Shown: positions 20,029 to 29,627, counted from the first letter of the stretch. The stretch: DNA of 64,000 bases from Streptomyces sp. L-9-10 (GCF_004151105.1 NZ_PHRF01000146.1:115412-179411), one strand, 5' to 3'. Notes: generated from the sequence alone by a model not told the origin. Made by a program: numbers and translations.

Positions 20029-20226
20029 ATGAAGGTAGAAGTCGACGCTCCCAAGTGCGTTGCTTCCGGGCAGTGCGTGCTGCTCGCGCCCGAGGTCTTC
20101 GATCAGCGCGACGAGGACGGCGTGGTCGTACTGCTGGACGCGACGCCCGCGGCGGAGTCGCACGACATGGTCCGCGAGTCGGCGATGGTCTGTCCGGCCG
20201 CGGCCATTCACGTGGCGGAGTCGTGA
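20029..20226 (+). CDS. [3Fe-4S] ferredoxin (P450 electron donor)
   Basis: 65 aa. Three cluster-binding cysteines are visible at Cys10, Cys16 and Cys55 (CVASGQC and CPAAAI). The fourth Cys of a [4Fe-4S] protein is absent, so a [3Fe-4S] cluster is expected, as in many actinobacterial P450 ferredoxins. A strong Shine-Dalgarno GGAGGAGG lies at about 20,015. Its stop overlaps the next start as GTGA, coupling it to the reductase. It should pass electrons from that reductase to the P450 encoded third. Confidence 0.95.
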   Translation: MKVEVDAPKCVASGQCVLLAPEVFDQRDEDGVVVLLDATPAAESHDMVRESAMVCPAAAIHVAES

Positions 20227-21431
20227 ACCGGATCACGATCGTCGGGGCCTCGGCGGGCGGGCTGGCAACCGCGGAGGCGCTGCGCAGGTCCGGGTACGAG
20301 GGCACGATCACGCTCATCGGCGACGAGCCGCATCTGCCCTACGACCGTCCCCCGCTGTCGAAGCGGATCCTGGCCGGAACGGATCAGCCGAGCGGGCTCG
20401 CCCTGCGCCGGACGGAGGACATCCACGCCCTGGGACTGGACCTGCGTCTCGGGGTGAGGGCGACCGGGCTGGACATGGCCGCCAGGACAGTGGCACTGGC
20501 TGACGGAACCCACGTTCCGTACGAAGGACTCGTCGTGGCGACGGGCGTACGCCCTCGCCGTCTGCCGGGATGCGACAACGTGACCGGATCGCACACGCTG
20601 CGCACTCTGGAAGACGCTCTGGCACTCAAGGCGCGGCTCCTCCCGGGGCGTCGGCTGGTGATCGTCGGAGCCGGTTTCGTCGGAGCCGAGGTGGCGGCCG
20701 TGGCGCGGGGGCTCGGGGTGGAGGTGACGGTGCTGGAATCGGCCCCGGTCCCCATGGCCCAGGCCATCGGCGATCATGCCGGCCGGCTGCTGGCCCAAGC
20801 ACATCTCGACCACGGCGTGCACCTGCGCACGGCGGTCACGGTCGACGGGATCCTGAGCACCGACGGGCACGTCACAGGGGTGGCCCTGACCGACGGCGGT
20901 GTGATTCCGGCCGACGACGTGCTGATCGCGATCGGCTCACTCCCCAACACCGAGTGGCTCCACGGCAGCGGACTCACCCTCGACAACGGACTGGTGTGTG
21001 ACGAGTTCAGCGCCGCCGGTCCCGGCGTGTACGGGGTCGGGGATGTGGCGAGCTGGCGCAACCCGTTGTTCGGTACCGCGATGCGAATCGAGCACCGCAC
21101 CAACGCCGCTGAGCAGGCCATGGCCGTCGTGCGCAATCTCCTTGCCCCGGAACGGGGTTCGCGCCGGCCGTTCGCCCCGGTGCCGTATTTCTGGTCCGAC
21201 CAGTACGGCATGAAGGCCCAGGCGTACGGATTCCTGCGCGGTCACGACGAAGCTGTCGTCATGGAGGAGGACGCCTCGCGGCAGCGCTTTCTCATCGCCT
21301 ACCGCCGAGAAGACCGTCTGGTCGGTGTACTGGCGGCCGGTATGCCGCCGAGGACCTTGCATGCCTGGCGGGCGCTGATCGCGTCCGGCTGCCCCTGGGC
21401 GGAAGCCACCAGCGGCGCGGTCGCCGTCTAG
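20223..21431 (+). CDS. FAD-dependent ferredoxin reductase
   Basis: 402 aa from the overlapping GTG at 20223. The FAD-binding Rossmann motif GASAGGLATAEAL is at the N-terminus, the NAD(P)H-binding motif GAGFVGAEVAAV near residue 148 and the second FAD motif VYGVGDVASW near 275. A C-terminal reductase domain follows. This is the putidaredoxin/rhodocoxin-reductase architecture, which takes electrons from NAD(P)H to the ferredoxin. Its position between ferredoxin and P450, with GTGA coupling upstream and 39 bp downstream, indicates one operon. Confidence 0.95.
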   Translation: MNRITIVGASAGGLATAEALRRSGYEGTITLIGDEPHLPYDRPPLSKRILAGTDQPSGLALRRTEDIHALGLDLRLGVRATGLDMAARTVALADGTHVPYEGLVVATGVRPRRLPGCDNVTGSHTLRTLEDALALKARLLPGRRLVIVGAGFVGAEVAAVARGLGVEVTVLESAPVPMAQAIGDHAGRLLAQAHLDHGVHLRTAVTVDGILSTDGHVTGVALTDGGVIPADDVLIAIGSLPNTEWLHGSGLTLDNGLVCDEFSAAGPGVYGVGDVASWRNPLFGTAMRIEHRTNAAEQAMAVVRNLLAPERGSRRPFAPVPYFWSDQYGMKAQAYGFLRGHDEAVVMEEDASRQRFLIAYRREDRLVGVLAAGMPPRTLHAWRALIASGCPWAEATSGAVAV

Positions 21432-21470
21432 TTTCCCCTTTCCCACCCCCCATCACCACTGGAGAGTTCA

Positions 21471-22700
21471 GTGAGTTCGACCGACACAACGCCCCACACC
21501 CCCGACGAAGCGATATCCGACTTCCCCGGTACGCGTTCCGCGCGCTGCCCCTTCGACCCGCCCGCCGAGCAAGCCGACTGGCTCAAGAGCCCTGGGCTGC
21601 AGCGCGCGAAGCTGCGCGGTGAACCGGTGTGGGTGGTGAGCCGGTTCGCCGACATCCGGCAGGCCCTGAACGATCCCCGGATCAGCGCGGACAGTGCTCG
21701 CCCCGGCTTCCCGCAGGCCCAGGAGTCGTCGAGCCAGGGCGCGCCGCAATCCTTCCCGCGGATGGACGACCCGGAGCACGCCCGGCTGCGCCGCATGCTC
21801 AGCGGCGACTTCACCGTCAAGAAGGTGGACCAGCTGCGCCCCAGGATCGAGGAAATGGTCGACGGCATCCTCGAAGAGATGATCGGTCAGGGACAGCCGG
21901 CCGACCTGATCCAGGGGTACGCGTACCCCGTGCCCTCCATGATGATCTCCATGCTGCTCGGCGTGCCCTATGCCGAGCACGAGTTCTTCCAGCATCACAG
22001 CAGCACCCTCGTCTCCCACCTCTCCTCGGACGAGGAGAGGAAAGCGGCCAGCGGTGCACTCTTCGGCTATCTGCTCGAACTGGTGTCGAGCAAGGAGCAG
22101 GAGCCGACGGACGACATCATCAGCCGGCTGGTCCACGAGCGCGTCGCCGCCGGCGAGATCAGCCGGGAGACCGTGGCGACGACCGCGCTGACGCTGCTGT
22201 TCGCCGGGCATGAGACCACGTCCACCATGATCGGCCTGAGCACCCTGGCCCTCCTGCAGAACCCCGACCAGCTCGCCCGGATCCGTGCCACCGACGACCC
22301 GGCACTGATCGCGAACGCGGTCGAGGAACTGCTGCGCTACCTGACCATCGTCCAGGACCTCGTCCTGCGGGTGGCGACCGAGGACGTCACCATAGGCGGG
22401 CAGCTCATCCGGGCCGGTGAAGGCATGCTCATGAATCTACCCGCCGGCAACCGTGACGGGACCTTCTTCGACCGGCCCGATGCGTTCGACATCGACCGCA
22501 ACACCCGCGGTCACCTGGCCTTCGGCTACGGCATCCACCAGTGCATAGGGCAGTCGCTGGCACGCGCCGAGCTCCAGATCGCACTGTCCGCGCTGCTGCG
22601 CAGACTCCCGGGGCTGCGGCTGGCGGTGCCCATGGAACAGGTGGAGTTCCGGACGGACGGCAGCACCTACGGCCTGAACGCACTGCCCGTCGCCTGGTAA
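21471..22700 (+). CDS. Cytochrome P450 monooxygenase (CYP105-like)
   Basis: 409 aa, normal for a soluble bacterial P450. It shows the oxygen-activating I-helix AGHETTS (about residue 245), the K-helix ExxR within EELLRY, and the heme loop FGYGIHQCIGQSLARAEL with the cysteine ligand near residue 357. General features (the PEHARLRRML region, LFAGHETT) resemble the CYP105 family, which oxidises varied xenobiotics and natural products. The start is GTG 21471 with GGAGAG upstream. It completes a three-component system under TetR-type control. The substrate cannot be deduced from sequence. Confidence 0.96.
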   Translation: MSSTDTTPHTPDEAISDFPGTRSARCPFDPPAEQADWLKSPGLQRAKLRGEPVWVVSRFADIRQALNDPRISADSARPGFPQAQESSSQGAPQSFPRMDDPEHARLRRMLSGDFTVKKVDQLRPRIEEMVDGILEEMIGQGQPADLIQGYAYPVPSMMISMLLGVPYAEHEFFQHHSSTLVSHLSSDEERKAASGALFGYLLELVSSKEQEPTDDIISRLVHERVAAGEISRETVATTALTLLFAGHETTSTMIGLSTLALLQNPDQLARIRATDDPALIANAVEELLRYLTIVQDLVLRVATEDVTIGGQLIRAGEGMLMNLPAGNRDGTFFDRPDAFDIDRNTRGHLAFGYGIHQCIGQSLARAELQIALSALLRRLPGLRLAVPMEQVEFRTDGSTYGLNALPVAW

Positions 22701-22852
22701 CCGTTCCGGCTGGCGCCCGCGTGCGGCAGCCGCCGTCGGCCAAGCATGACGACGGAACCGAAGACCTCCTGTGCGGTGTGGTCCTGGACAGCTCCACCGC
22801 ACCGGAGGCCTTCACCGTGATCGAGACTCGCGAGTCTCGGCCACGCTTGTGA

Positions 22853-23287
22853 TCAATACGCCTGGGGCTTGCCCAGGGACCAGCCCGATACGTCCGCGAG
22901 TCGGCCACGCCAGAGCCGTGATATCACCGGGGCATCCGAGGTGAGGTACGTCACGTCCCGGAGGTGGATCCACTGGGGCAGGCCGTGGGGCCCGCCCTCC
23001 CCTTGCAGTTCACCCATGACCTGGTCCACCGCCTCGGGAAGCCTCGCGAGCAATCCCGCCGCATCACCCTCCACCCGTCGCAGGTCTCGTGCCCACTCCG
23101 TCTTCCACGCCTCATGCGCGATCAGATCTCCGTACAGAACCCCGCCGGGGGTGTGCAAGGTGATCGGCAGTTTCGCCTTGGGATCCTCCCCCACCAGACG
23201 GATCAGCAACTGCAGTTGGAGATCGGGAACGGGTGCCGTCACCATCGGTGTGGCGCCCTGGAGGGCCTGCTCCGCAGCGTCCGTCAT
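22853..23287 (-). CDS. Hypothetical protein, 144 aa
   Basis: A soluble, acidic protein with no signal peptide or transmembrane segment. A central stretch (LPITLHTPGGVLYGDLIAHEAW) looks like a small beta-rich domain, followed by a helical segment rich in Leu, Ala and Glu and a C-terminal beta part (WIHLRDVTYLTSDAPV). I do not recognise the family. It converges with the P450 gene (152 bp apart, nothing else visible in the gap) and is divergent from the phospholipase D-type gene. Codon usage is like its neighbours, supporting a real gene. Confidence 0.6.
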   Translation of the reverse strand: MTDAAEQALQGATPMVTAPVPDLQLQLLIRLVGEDPKAKLPITLHTPGGVLYGDLIAHEAWKTEWARDLRRVEGDAAGLLARLPEAVDQVMGELQGEGGPHGLPQWIHLRDVTYLTSDAPVISRLWRGRLADVSGWSLGKPQAY

Positions 23288-23553
23288 GATCTTCCCTTCG
23301 CCGAACGGCGGTCCTGGGTTTGCGTGCGCCGAGCCGGTACCGAGCCGGGCGAGCCCAGCCTAACCGTGCGTGCCGAGCCCTTCGCCGGAGGCGGGTCACC
23401 AGAGGCACTGCCCGGCCCCGCACACGTCGACACCACGCGGAATAACCGGAATTGTCCACCTGGGGGCCGGACCGTGGCCGAGTAGTGTCGGCCTGTCCGG
23501 CGGGCGGCTCCCGTCATAGCAAGTCCTTCACTCCGTATCCGGGACGGTTCAGC

Positions 23554-24762
23554 ATGACCAGCACACACGCTCAGCGGCAGCCGGCCCCGGCCACCGAAGG
23601 GGTGCGAGAGGAACGCGTCCAGCGGATCCGGCGTCGTCTGGAGCGGCTGATAGGGGTTGCCGCGACCGAGGGAAATGCCGTGGTGGTGCTCCGCAATGGC
23701 GATGAGATCTTCGCGTCGATGCTGGAGGCAATACGTGACGCGGCACATACCGTGGACATGATGACCTTCGTCTACTGGCAAGGTGCCATAGCACGGGAGT
23801 TCGCTCAGGCGCTGGCCGAGCGGGCCCGCTCGGGAGTACGGGTACGGCTGCTGCTGGACGGCTTCGGCAGCAGGCTGATCGAGAAGGACCAGCTTGCCGA
23901 TATGGAACGGGCCGGGGTGCGGATCGCCTGGTTCCGAAGGCCCGTCACCCTCTCGCTGTTCAAGCAGAATCACCGCTGTCACCGCAAGGTCCTGGTGGTC
24001 GACGAGGAGACGGGGTTCACCGGTGGTGTGGGCATCGCCGAGGAGTGGTGCGGCGACGCCCGCGACGAGAACGAGTGGCGCGACTCGCACGTCCGGGTAC
24101 GTGGCCCCGCCGTGGACGGGCTCGCGGCGGCGTTCGTCCAGAACTGGGCCGAGTGTCACACGGAGTTGTTCGACGACCGAGACCGATTCATCACGCACCG
24201 CCCGCACGGCGACGCGGTGGTGCAGGTGGTACGCGGATCGGCGAGCTTCGGCTGGCAGGACATGCAGACGCTGATACGCGTGATGCTGGAGTCCGCCGAG
24301 GAACGCGTGCGGGTCGCCACCGCGTACTTCTCCCCCGACGCCTACTTCATCGAGCTGCTGTGCGCGACCGCGCGCCGCGGGGTGGAGGTGGAGATCCTCC
24401 TCCCGGGACCGCACACCGACAAGCGCGTTTCCCAGCTCGCCGGACAGCATTACTACGAGGATTTGACCGCGTGCGGCGTCAGGATCCACCAGTACCAGCC
24501 GACCATGATGCACGCCAAGGTCATCACGGTCGACCACGTCGCCTCGCTGATCGGTTCGACCAACTTCAACCGCCGTTCGCTCGACCACGACGAAGAGGTC
24601 ATGCTCGCCGTCCTGGACGAAACGTTCACGGCGACCCTCGACGGGCATTTCGACGAAGATCTCGCGGTGAGCGAACTGATAGACGCGGGCCGCTGGAAGA
24701 GGCGTTCCGTGGCGCAACGCGCCCGAGAGGCGTCCGTGCAGCTCATCCGCCGTTACCTGTGA
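23554..24762 (+). CDS. Phospholipase D/cardiolipin synthase family protein
   Basis: 402 aa. Two HKD phosphodiesterase motifs are visible: HRKVLVVDEETGFTGG near residue 146 and HAKVITVDHVASLIGSTN near residue 320. The second copy is complete with the downstream GSTN. No N-terminal membrane segments are present, unlike classical Cls, so it is probably a cytosolic or peripheral enzyme acting on phospholipid or another phosphodiester. The ATG at 23554 (MTSTHAQ) is chosen since sequence before it lacks coding character. The 266-bp gap upstream shows no obvious signal. Confidence 0.85.
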   Translation: MTSTHAQRQPAPATEGVREERVQRIRRRLERLIGVAATEGNAVVVLRNGDEIFASMLEAIRDAAHTVDMMTFVYWQGAIAREFAQALAERARSGVRVRLLLDGFGSRLIEKDQLADMERAGVRIAWFRRPVTLSLFKQNHRCHRKVLVVDEETGFTGGVGIAEEWCGDARDENEWRDSHVRVRGPAVDGLAAAFVQNWAECHTELFDDRDRFITHRPHGDAVVQVVRGSASFGWQDMQTLIRVMLESAEERVRVATAYFSPDAYFIELLCATARRGVEVEILLPGPHTDKRVSQLAGQHYYEDLTACGVRIHQYQPTMMHAKVITVDHVASLIGSTNFNRRSLDHDEEVMLAVLDETFTATLDGHFDEDLAVSELIDAGRWKRRSVAQRAREASVQLIRRYL

Positions 24763-24805
24763 GCGGGTTGTTCCGACGTGGGTGCGCGGAGCCCGCCTGG
24801 GCGGG

Positions 24806-25693
24806 TCATTCCTGAGCGAGCAGTCCGCTCCGGAGTTTGCCGAGGATTCGGTTCAGCAGGCGGGAGACATGCATCTGCGAATAGCCGAGCCGGTCACCGA
24901 TCTGGGACTGGGTCAGTTCCTGGCCGAAGCGCAGTTCAAGGAGGAGGCGATCCCGGTCGTCCAGCTGATCCAGCAGCGGGGCCAGGCTCTGGAAGTCCTC
25001 GACCAGTTCCATCGCGGGATCGCAGGCGCCAAGGATGTCGGCGTAGGTACGAACCGAGTTGTTGCTCGTGCCGTCGTCACCGCCCTCGACCGGCATGTCG
25101 AGAGAGCCGGCGTTGTAGCCGTTGGCGGCGACCAGCCCCTCGATGATCTCCTCCTCGTCACGCCCGAGGAGTTCGGCGAGTTCCGCGACGGTGGGCTCAC
25201 GATCCAGCAGGAGAGCCAATTGCTCCTTAGCCTTCGCAAGTTCGACGCGGAGTTCCTGGAGGCGCCTCGGCACATGAACGGCCCAGGTGGTGTCCCGGAA
25301 GAAGCGCTTGATCTCACCGACGATGTAGGGGACCGCGAAAGAGGTGAACTCGACCTCGCGCGACAGGTCGAACCGATCGATCGCCTTGATCAGCCCGATC
25401 GTACCGACCTGGAGGATGTCCTCCATCTCGTCGGCGCCCCTGCCACGGAACCGGCCCGCCGCGAACCGGACCAGCGACTGGTTCATCTCTATCAGCGTGT
25501 TACGCGCGTACTGATGCTCCCGCGTCCCCTCCTCCAGCACCTGGAGCCGGTCGAAGAACAGCTTCGACAGCTCCCGCGCGTCGCGCGGAGCGACCTTCCC
25601 CGCGTCCTCGATCCACGGCAACTCACCCACCCGGTCCGGGAACGTCGACACCTGGTCCGTGACCTGGCTGGTGAACGATACGGCTCTCGACAT
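24806..25693 (-). CDS. SigB/SigF-type alternative sigma factor
   Basis: 295 aa. Region 2 (NQSLVRFAAGRF, DILQVGTIGLIKAIDRFD, FTSFAVPYIVGEIKRFFRD), region 3 (VHVPRRLQELRVELAKAKEQL, EPTVAELAELLG) and region 4 (DRLLLELRFGQELTQSQIGDRLGYSQMHVSRLLNRIL) match the SigB/F/G group, which in Streptomyces governs osmotic, oxidative and developmental responses. The ATG at 25693 has GGGAGGGA seven bases upstream. No anti-sigma gene is adjacent, though an HATPase-type protein is encoded 3.3 kb away and a PP2C phosphatase at 34.4 kb. It converges with the phospholipase D-type gene. Confidence 0.93.
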   Translation of the reverse strand: MSRAVSFTSQVTDQVSTFPDRVGELPWIEDAGKVAPRDARELSKLFFDRLQVLEEGTREHQYARNTLIEMNQSLVRFAAGRFRGRGADEMEDILQVGTIGLIKAIDRFDLSREVEFTSFAVPYIVGEIKRFFRDTTWAVHVPRRLQELRVELAKAKEQLALLLDREPTVAELAELLGRDEEEIIEGLVAANGYNAGSLDMPVEGGDDGTSNNSVRTYADILGACDPAMELVEDFQSLAPLLDQLDDRDRLLLELRFGQELTQSQIGDRLGYSQMHVSRLLNRILGKLRSGLLAQE

Positions 25694-25806
25694 GATGTGG
25701 TCCCTCCCAGTTGCGGCGGCTCCGCGCGGTGGCGTCTTCCCCGGTCTGCGCGAGATCACGCCTCACGGCCAGTCGCGGTTTATATTGCCGCGGCCCGGAC
25801 CGAGCC

Positions 25807-25841
25807 CCCACCGCATGGCCCTGACCAGGCCATGCGGTGGG
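25807..25841. repeat. Perfect 14-bp inverted repeat between divergent regulators
   Basis: CCCACCGCATGGCC (25807-25820) and GGCCATGCGGTGGG (25828-25841) flank the 7-nt loop CTGACCA. It lies between the sigma factor start (25693) and the LAL regulator start (26071). As DNA it could be an operator. As RNA it would form a very stable hairpin in either leader. Confidence 0.65.
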
Positions 25842-26070
25842 CTGGGGCCGAGGGGGCTAAAGTTGTGGATGGGAGAAAGATGTCGTCTGACGGTGCGGCC
25901 TACGGCCGCGACAGGCCGGGACACGGCGCGGTACGCGCGAGCGCGGGTCGGTCTCAGGATGTCGGTGTCCGGACGATGGCGGCGCTTGCACGGCAAGGGG
26001 GCTTTCCCCTTGACGCCGCGGGCCCCCAGGGCGCTGACGTTCGTCCCGCCGACGAGGGATGGGTGCGGTA

Positions 26071-28881
26071 ATGGCTGCCGCCGACGACACCGCGTTCGTG
26101 GGACGCACCGCTGAGCTGGAGCGCATGCATCAGTGTCTGCGAACAGCACGGTCCGGCAAGGCGTCGAGCGTGCTGATCCAGGGCACGGCGGGTATCGGGA
26201 AGAGCGCACTGGTCCGCCGCTGGCTGGCAGGGCTCGCGCCCGAGGACCTCCCCGTACTCCGAGCCGCGTGCGACACCTCCGAGGAGGACCTGGCGTTCGG
26301 CGTGATCGGGCAGCTGACTTCCCGCGTACCGGCGGCCCTCCTCGACCGGTTTCCCCTGCTCACGGGGACGGTCCCGGCGGCGGAACCCTTCCAGGTGGGT
26401 GCCGAGCTGCTGGGACTGCTCGGCGAGCTGCAGAGCGGCGGTCCGGTGCTGATCGTCGTCGACGACGTCCAGTGGGCCGACCGGCCCTCGGCGCAGGTTC
26501 TGGGCTTCGTGCTGCGCCGTCTGGAGGCCGACGCGGTCCTCAGCGTGCTGCTCGCCCGTAGCGGCCCGGAGCCCGGCGAGGCCGGAGGCCTGGACCTGCA
26601 TCGCCTGACCGCCGGAATGCCGCACAGCTGCGAGCTGACTCTGACCGGGCTGGAGATCACCGAAGTGGCCGAGCTGGCCGCGCTGGCGTACGGCCATCCC
26701 GTCGGCCGCGGAACAGCCGAGCGGCTCCGGAACCACACCGACGGCCACGCCCTGTACCTCCGGACCCTGCTCGCGGAGGTTCCGTGGGACTCGGTGGCTC
26801 GCGGGCGGGACGCCCTGCCCGTGCCGACATCCCTGGTGCAGGCGCTACGACGCCAGCTGGACGGCCTGCCCGCTCCGGCGCGGAGCCTGGTCGAGGGCAT
26901 CGCCGTACTGGGCGGGCCCGCGCCCCTTGCCACGGCTGCCCGCGTCACCTCCGTCACAGAACCCGACGCGGCGCTCGAACCCCTGCTGGCGCAGGGAATC
27001 GTGCGCTGGTGGCCCAACCAGCCGTCCACCCCGGTGTCGACAGCCCACGCGCTACAGCGTGAGGCCATCGTGGACGCGATCCCGCCCCGTCGGCTGCGGG
27101 CACTGCACGCGGCCGCGGCCGGCCTCGTCGACCGCGCCGCCTCCTGGTCGCACAGGGTCGCGGCCACGCACGGTCCCGACACGCGGCTCGCCCGCGAACT
27201 CGAACGGGCCGCCGGCGAGTACCACGCGACCGGAGAGCCCGTACGGGCCGCCACGCTTCTGCTGTGGGCGTCGGAGGTGGCGCACTCGCGCGGGGAGCGG
27301 GAACGCCTGCTGCTCACCGCGGCCGCACGCCTGCTGTGGGCTCAGCAGTACGTACGCGTGGAACCGCTCCTGCCCCGGATAGAAGCTGCGGAACCGAGCC
27401 CGTTGCGAAGCCTGGTGCTGGGCGGCTACGGAACACCCCGAGGTGCTCCCGAGGTCGTGGACCTGCTCACCGAGGCGCTGGAGCCGGAACCGGCTCGGGA
27501 ACCGGAACGTGAACGGGAACCGGAAGCCGTTCCCGCCGGGGCCGGAGCGGAGTTCGTGCCGGCCATGGCCGGCACCTGGCTCGGTATCAGGCACGTCCTG
27601 GACGGCCACGGCGCGAGGGCCGTGCCGCTGCTTCGGGATGTGCTGGCGAGCGACCGTCTGGAGCCACAACTCGCGCCGTGGGCGGCCGGCACCCTCGGGC
27701 TGGCCCACAGTTTCTGCGCCGGAGCGCGCGTGGCCCTGCGCGAGTACGACACCCTCGCACCGACCGGCAGTCCGCGCTCCGCCGCGGAGCAGGCCATCCA
27801 GCGCGCCTATCGCGGGATGCTCCAGATGTGGGCCGGGGATCTGTCCGACGCACAGAACGAACTGACCGTCGCTCTGGACGCGGCCCACGTCAACGGCTGC
27901 GCCGTGACCGCGGAGTTCACCTACGCCAACCTCGCGGTCTCCCAGTACTTCCTGGGCCACTGGGACGAGGCCGCGATCAGCGCCGACCACGCTCTGGTCA
28001 TCGCGGAGGCCGAGGAGAAGCCCTGGGCATTGTCGTACGCCTGTTCCGTGGCGGCCTGGGTGCCCGCGGGCCGCGGACAGTGGCGGCGAGCGCGGGAACT
28101 GGTCCAGCGCTCGTACCAGTGGTCCAGGGCGTTCTCGCCGGGTTTCGCCGCCTTCGGGGAGGCCGTGCTGGCACAGGCCCGGGGCGACCATCCCGCCGTG
28201 CTCGCCGCGCTGCGGACGGTCCTTCGGGCCCGCCCCGACTCGGGACCGCTGGCCTTTCAGACGTGGTGGCGTCCCCTGCACGTCGAGGCCTTGATCGCCG
28301 GCGGTGACCTGGACGGCGCCACTGAGGCCCTGGCCCACCTGACGGCGCTGGGCGAGGACGCTCCGTCACTCCGCATGTCCGTGATGTGGCTCTCGGGTCT
28401 GCTGGCGCGGGCACGCGGAGAGAACAAACGGGCCCGTGACCTGTTCGAGGAGGGCCTCGGCCTTTCCGTCTCCTCCGACGATCCGCCGCTGCACCGGGCG
28501 ATGCTCGCGCACAGCCACGGCCGGTTGCTGGCCCAGGCCGGGGAGCACCACCGGGCGGGGGCGTGTTTCACCCAGGCCCGCGACCTCTTCACGGCGCTGG
28601 GAGCGCAGCCGTTCCTCACGCGCTACCACGACGACTTCGCGGACCGGCCCTCCGGCCGCGACCCCGCGGCCGGTATGTCCCTCTCCGGGCTGACCGACCG
28701 CGAGCGCGACATATCCCTGCTCATCGGCCGCGGACTCACCAACCGGGAGATCGCTTCCAAGCTGTTCATCAGCAGCAAGACGGTTGAGTACCACCTCAGC
28801 CACGTGTACCAGAAGCTGTCCCTCTCCGGGCGCCGCCAACTCCGGAACATGGTGCAGCGGGACAGCCCCGTCAGCACCTGA
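26071..28881 (+). CDS. LAL-type LuxR family regulator (STAND ATPase)
   Basis: 936 aa, the usual size for large ATP-binding LuxR regulators. The N-terminal NTPase has Walker A GTAGIGKSALVRRWL (near residue 40) and Walker B VLIVVDDVQWADR (near 133). A long helical repeat middle follows, containing a charged linker with repeated EPE/REPE units (residues about 470-485), then a C-terminal LuxR HTH, LTDRERDISLLIGRGLTNREIASKLFISSKTVEYHL. LAL proteins often activate specialised-metabolite genes, but no target is indicated here. The start is ATG 26071; an in-frame ATG at 26059 is also possible. Confidence 0.92.
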   Translation: MAAADDTAFVGRTAELERMHQCLRTARSGKASSVLIQGTAGIGKSALVRRWLAGLAPEDLPVLRAACDTSEEDLAFGVIGQLTSRVPAALLDRFPLLTGTVPAAEPFQVGAELLGLLGELQSGGPVLIVVDDVQWADRPSAQVLGFVLRRLEADAVLSVLLARSGPEPGEAGGLDLHRLTAGMPHSCELTLTGLEITEVAELAALAYGHPVGRGTAERLRNHTDGHALYLRTLLAEVPWDSVARGRDALPVPTSLVQALRRQLDGLPAPARSLVEGIAVLGGPAPLATAARVTSVTEPDAALEPLLAQGIVRWWPNQPSTPVSTAHALQREAIVDAIPPRRLRALHAAAAGLVDRAASWSHRVAATHGPDTRLARELERAAGEYHATGEPVRAATLLLWASEVAHSRGERERLLLTAAARLLWAQQYVRVEPLLPRIEAAEPSPLRSLVLGGYGTPRGAPEVVDLLTEALEPEPAREPEREREPEAVPAGAGAEFVPAMAGTWLGIRHVLDGHGARAVPLLRDVLASDRLEPQLAPWAAGTLGLAHSFCAGARVALREYDTLAPTGSPRSAAEQAIQRAYRGMLQMWAGDLSDAQNELTVALDAAHVNGCAVTAEFTYANLAVSQYFLGHWDEAAISADHALVIAEAEEKPWALSYACSVAAWVPAGRGQWRRARELVQRSYQWSRAFSPGFAAFGEAVLAQARGDHPAVLAALRTVLRARPDSGPLAFQTWWRPLHVEALIAGGDLDGATEALAHLTALGEDAPSLRMSVMWLSGLLARARGENKRARDLFEEGLGLSVSSDDPPLHRAMLAHSHGRLLAQAGEHHRAGACFTQARDLFTALGAQPFLTRYHDDFADRPSGRDPAAGMSLSGLTDRERDISLLIGRGLTNREIASKLFISSKTVEYHLSHVYQKLSLSGRRQLRNMVQRDSPVST

Positions 28882-28983
28882 ACGCCGAGGGTGCGGTGTC
28901 GAAAGCACGGGCGCGGCCAGGACGGGCCGGGGACGCTGCGGCCAGGGCCGCCCGACCCCGCCCACTGCGCCGCAGCCCGCGCT

Positions 28984-29424
28984 TCACCGCCCCATCGGAA
29001 GCGTCACCCGGATCGCCTTGCCCCGGGCACTGGTCGCCACCGCCCAGTCGTCGATCAGTTCCGCGACGAGGCCGAGCCCGAATCCGCCAGAGGCCCCCCG
29101 CTCCTCGGGCGGCACCAGATGCGGGATCCTCATGCTCCGGTCCCCCACTTCGAGCAGAAGGCTTCCGCCCTTGAGGACCATCCCCAGGTAGCGAGGGCCC
29201 GCCGTGTGCCGGCAGGCATTGGTCACCAGCTCGGACACCACCAGCAGGGCGTCCTCCGCCTGCTCACGCGGTTCTCCGTCCGGTCCCGTCAGGAGCCCTC
29301 CTTGGTCGAGGAACTCTGTCAGGACACCGCGGGCGCAGCGAGCGGCTTGAAGGCGGCCGGCCAGAGAGACGGTGCGGCCGGTGACCGCACGGACAGATTC
29401 GAGCGTCATGAGCTTCGCCATCAT
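28984..29424 (-). CDS. ATP-binding regulatory protein (HATPase, anti-sigma-like)
   Basis: 146 aa, a single GHKL ATPase domain of the RsbW/SpoIIAB-like group abundant in Streptomyces. The N box is ALLVVSELVTNACRH, the G1-type Asp is in LEVGDRS, and the G2-type glycine loop is GGFGLGLV. Such proteins phosphorylate anti-sigma antagonists or bind sigma factors. Proximity to the sigma gene at 24.8 kb is suggestive, but pairing is unproven. It converges with the LAL gene. The start within MMAKLMTLES is uncertain by up to five residues. Confidence 0.85.
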   Translation of the reverse strand: MMAKLMTLESVRAVTGRTVSLAGRLQAARCARGVLTEFLDQGGLLTGPDGEPREQAEDALLVVSELVTNACRHTAGPRYLGMVLKGGSLLLEVGDRSMRIPHLVPPEERGASGGFGLGLVAELIDDWAVATSARGKAIRVTLPMGR

Positions 29425-29627
29425 TGCCTGCGACTCGCTTCCTCAAGCTGCGGTTGGTGACCCATCCAAAATCTCGGAGGAGCGCTCGCTGTCCACTCTG
29501 GCACGGCACGGCCGTCTGACCTTCAGGGAAAATCCCTATGATCGACCCCAAAGCGATTCATTACGTGACGAGACCATGTCGTCACTCTGCGCGGCATTCC
29601 CGCCAGGGCGGGGACACCCCGCTTCCC

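Noticed and set aside
24782..26071. A 429-codon plus-strand frame antisense to the sigma factor
   Set aside because: The sigma factor regions 2-4 are unmistakable on the minus strand; the plus frame shows no family.
28900..28983. Terminator between the LAL and HATPase genes (CTGCGGC..GCCGCAG arms)
   Set aside because: The 7-bp arms are about 27 bp apart in GC-rich sequence, so chance pairing is likely; not called.
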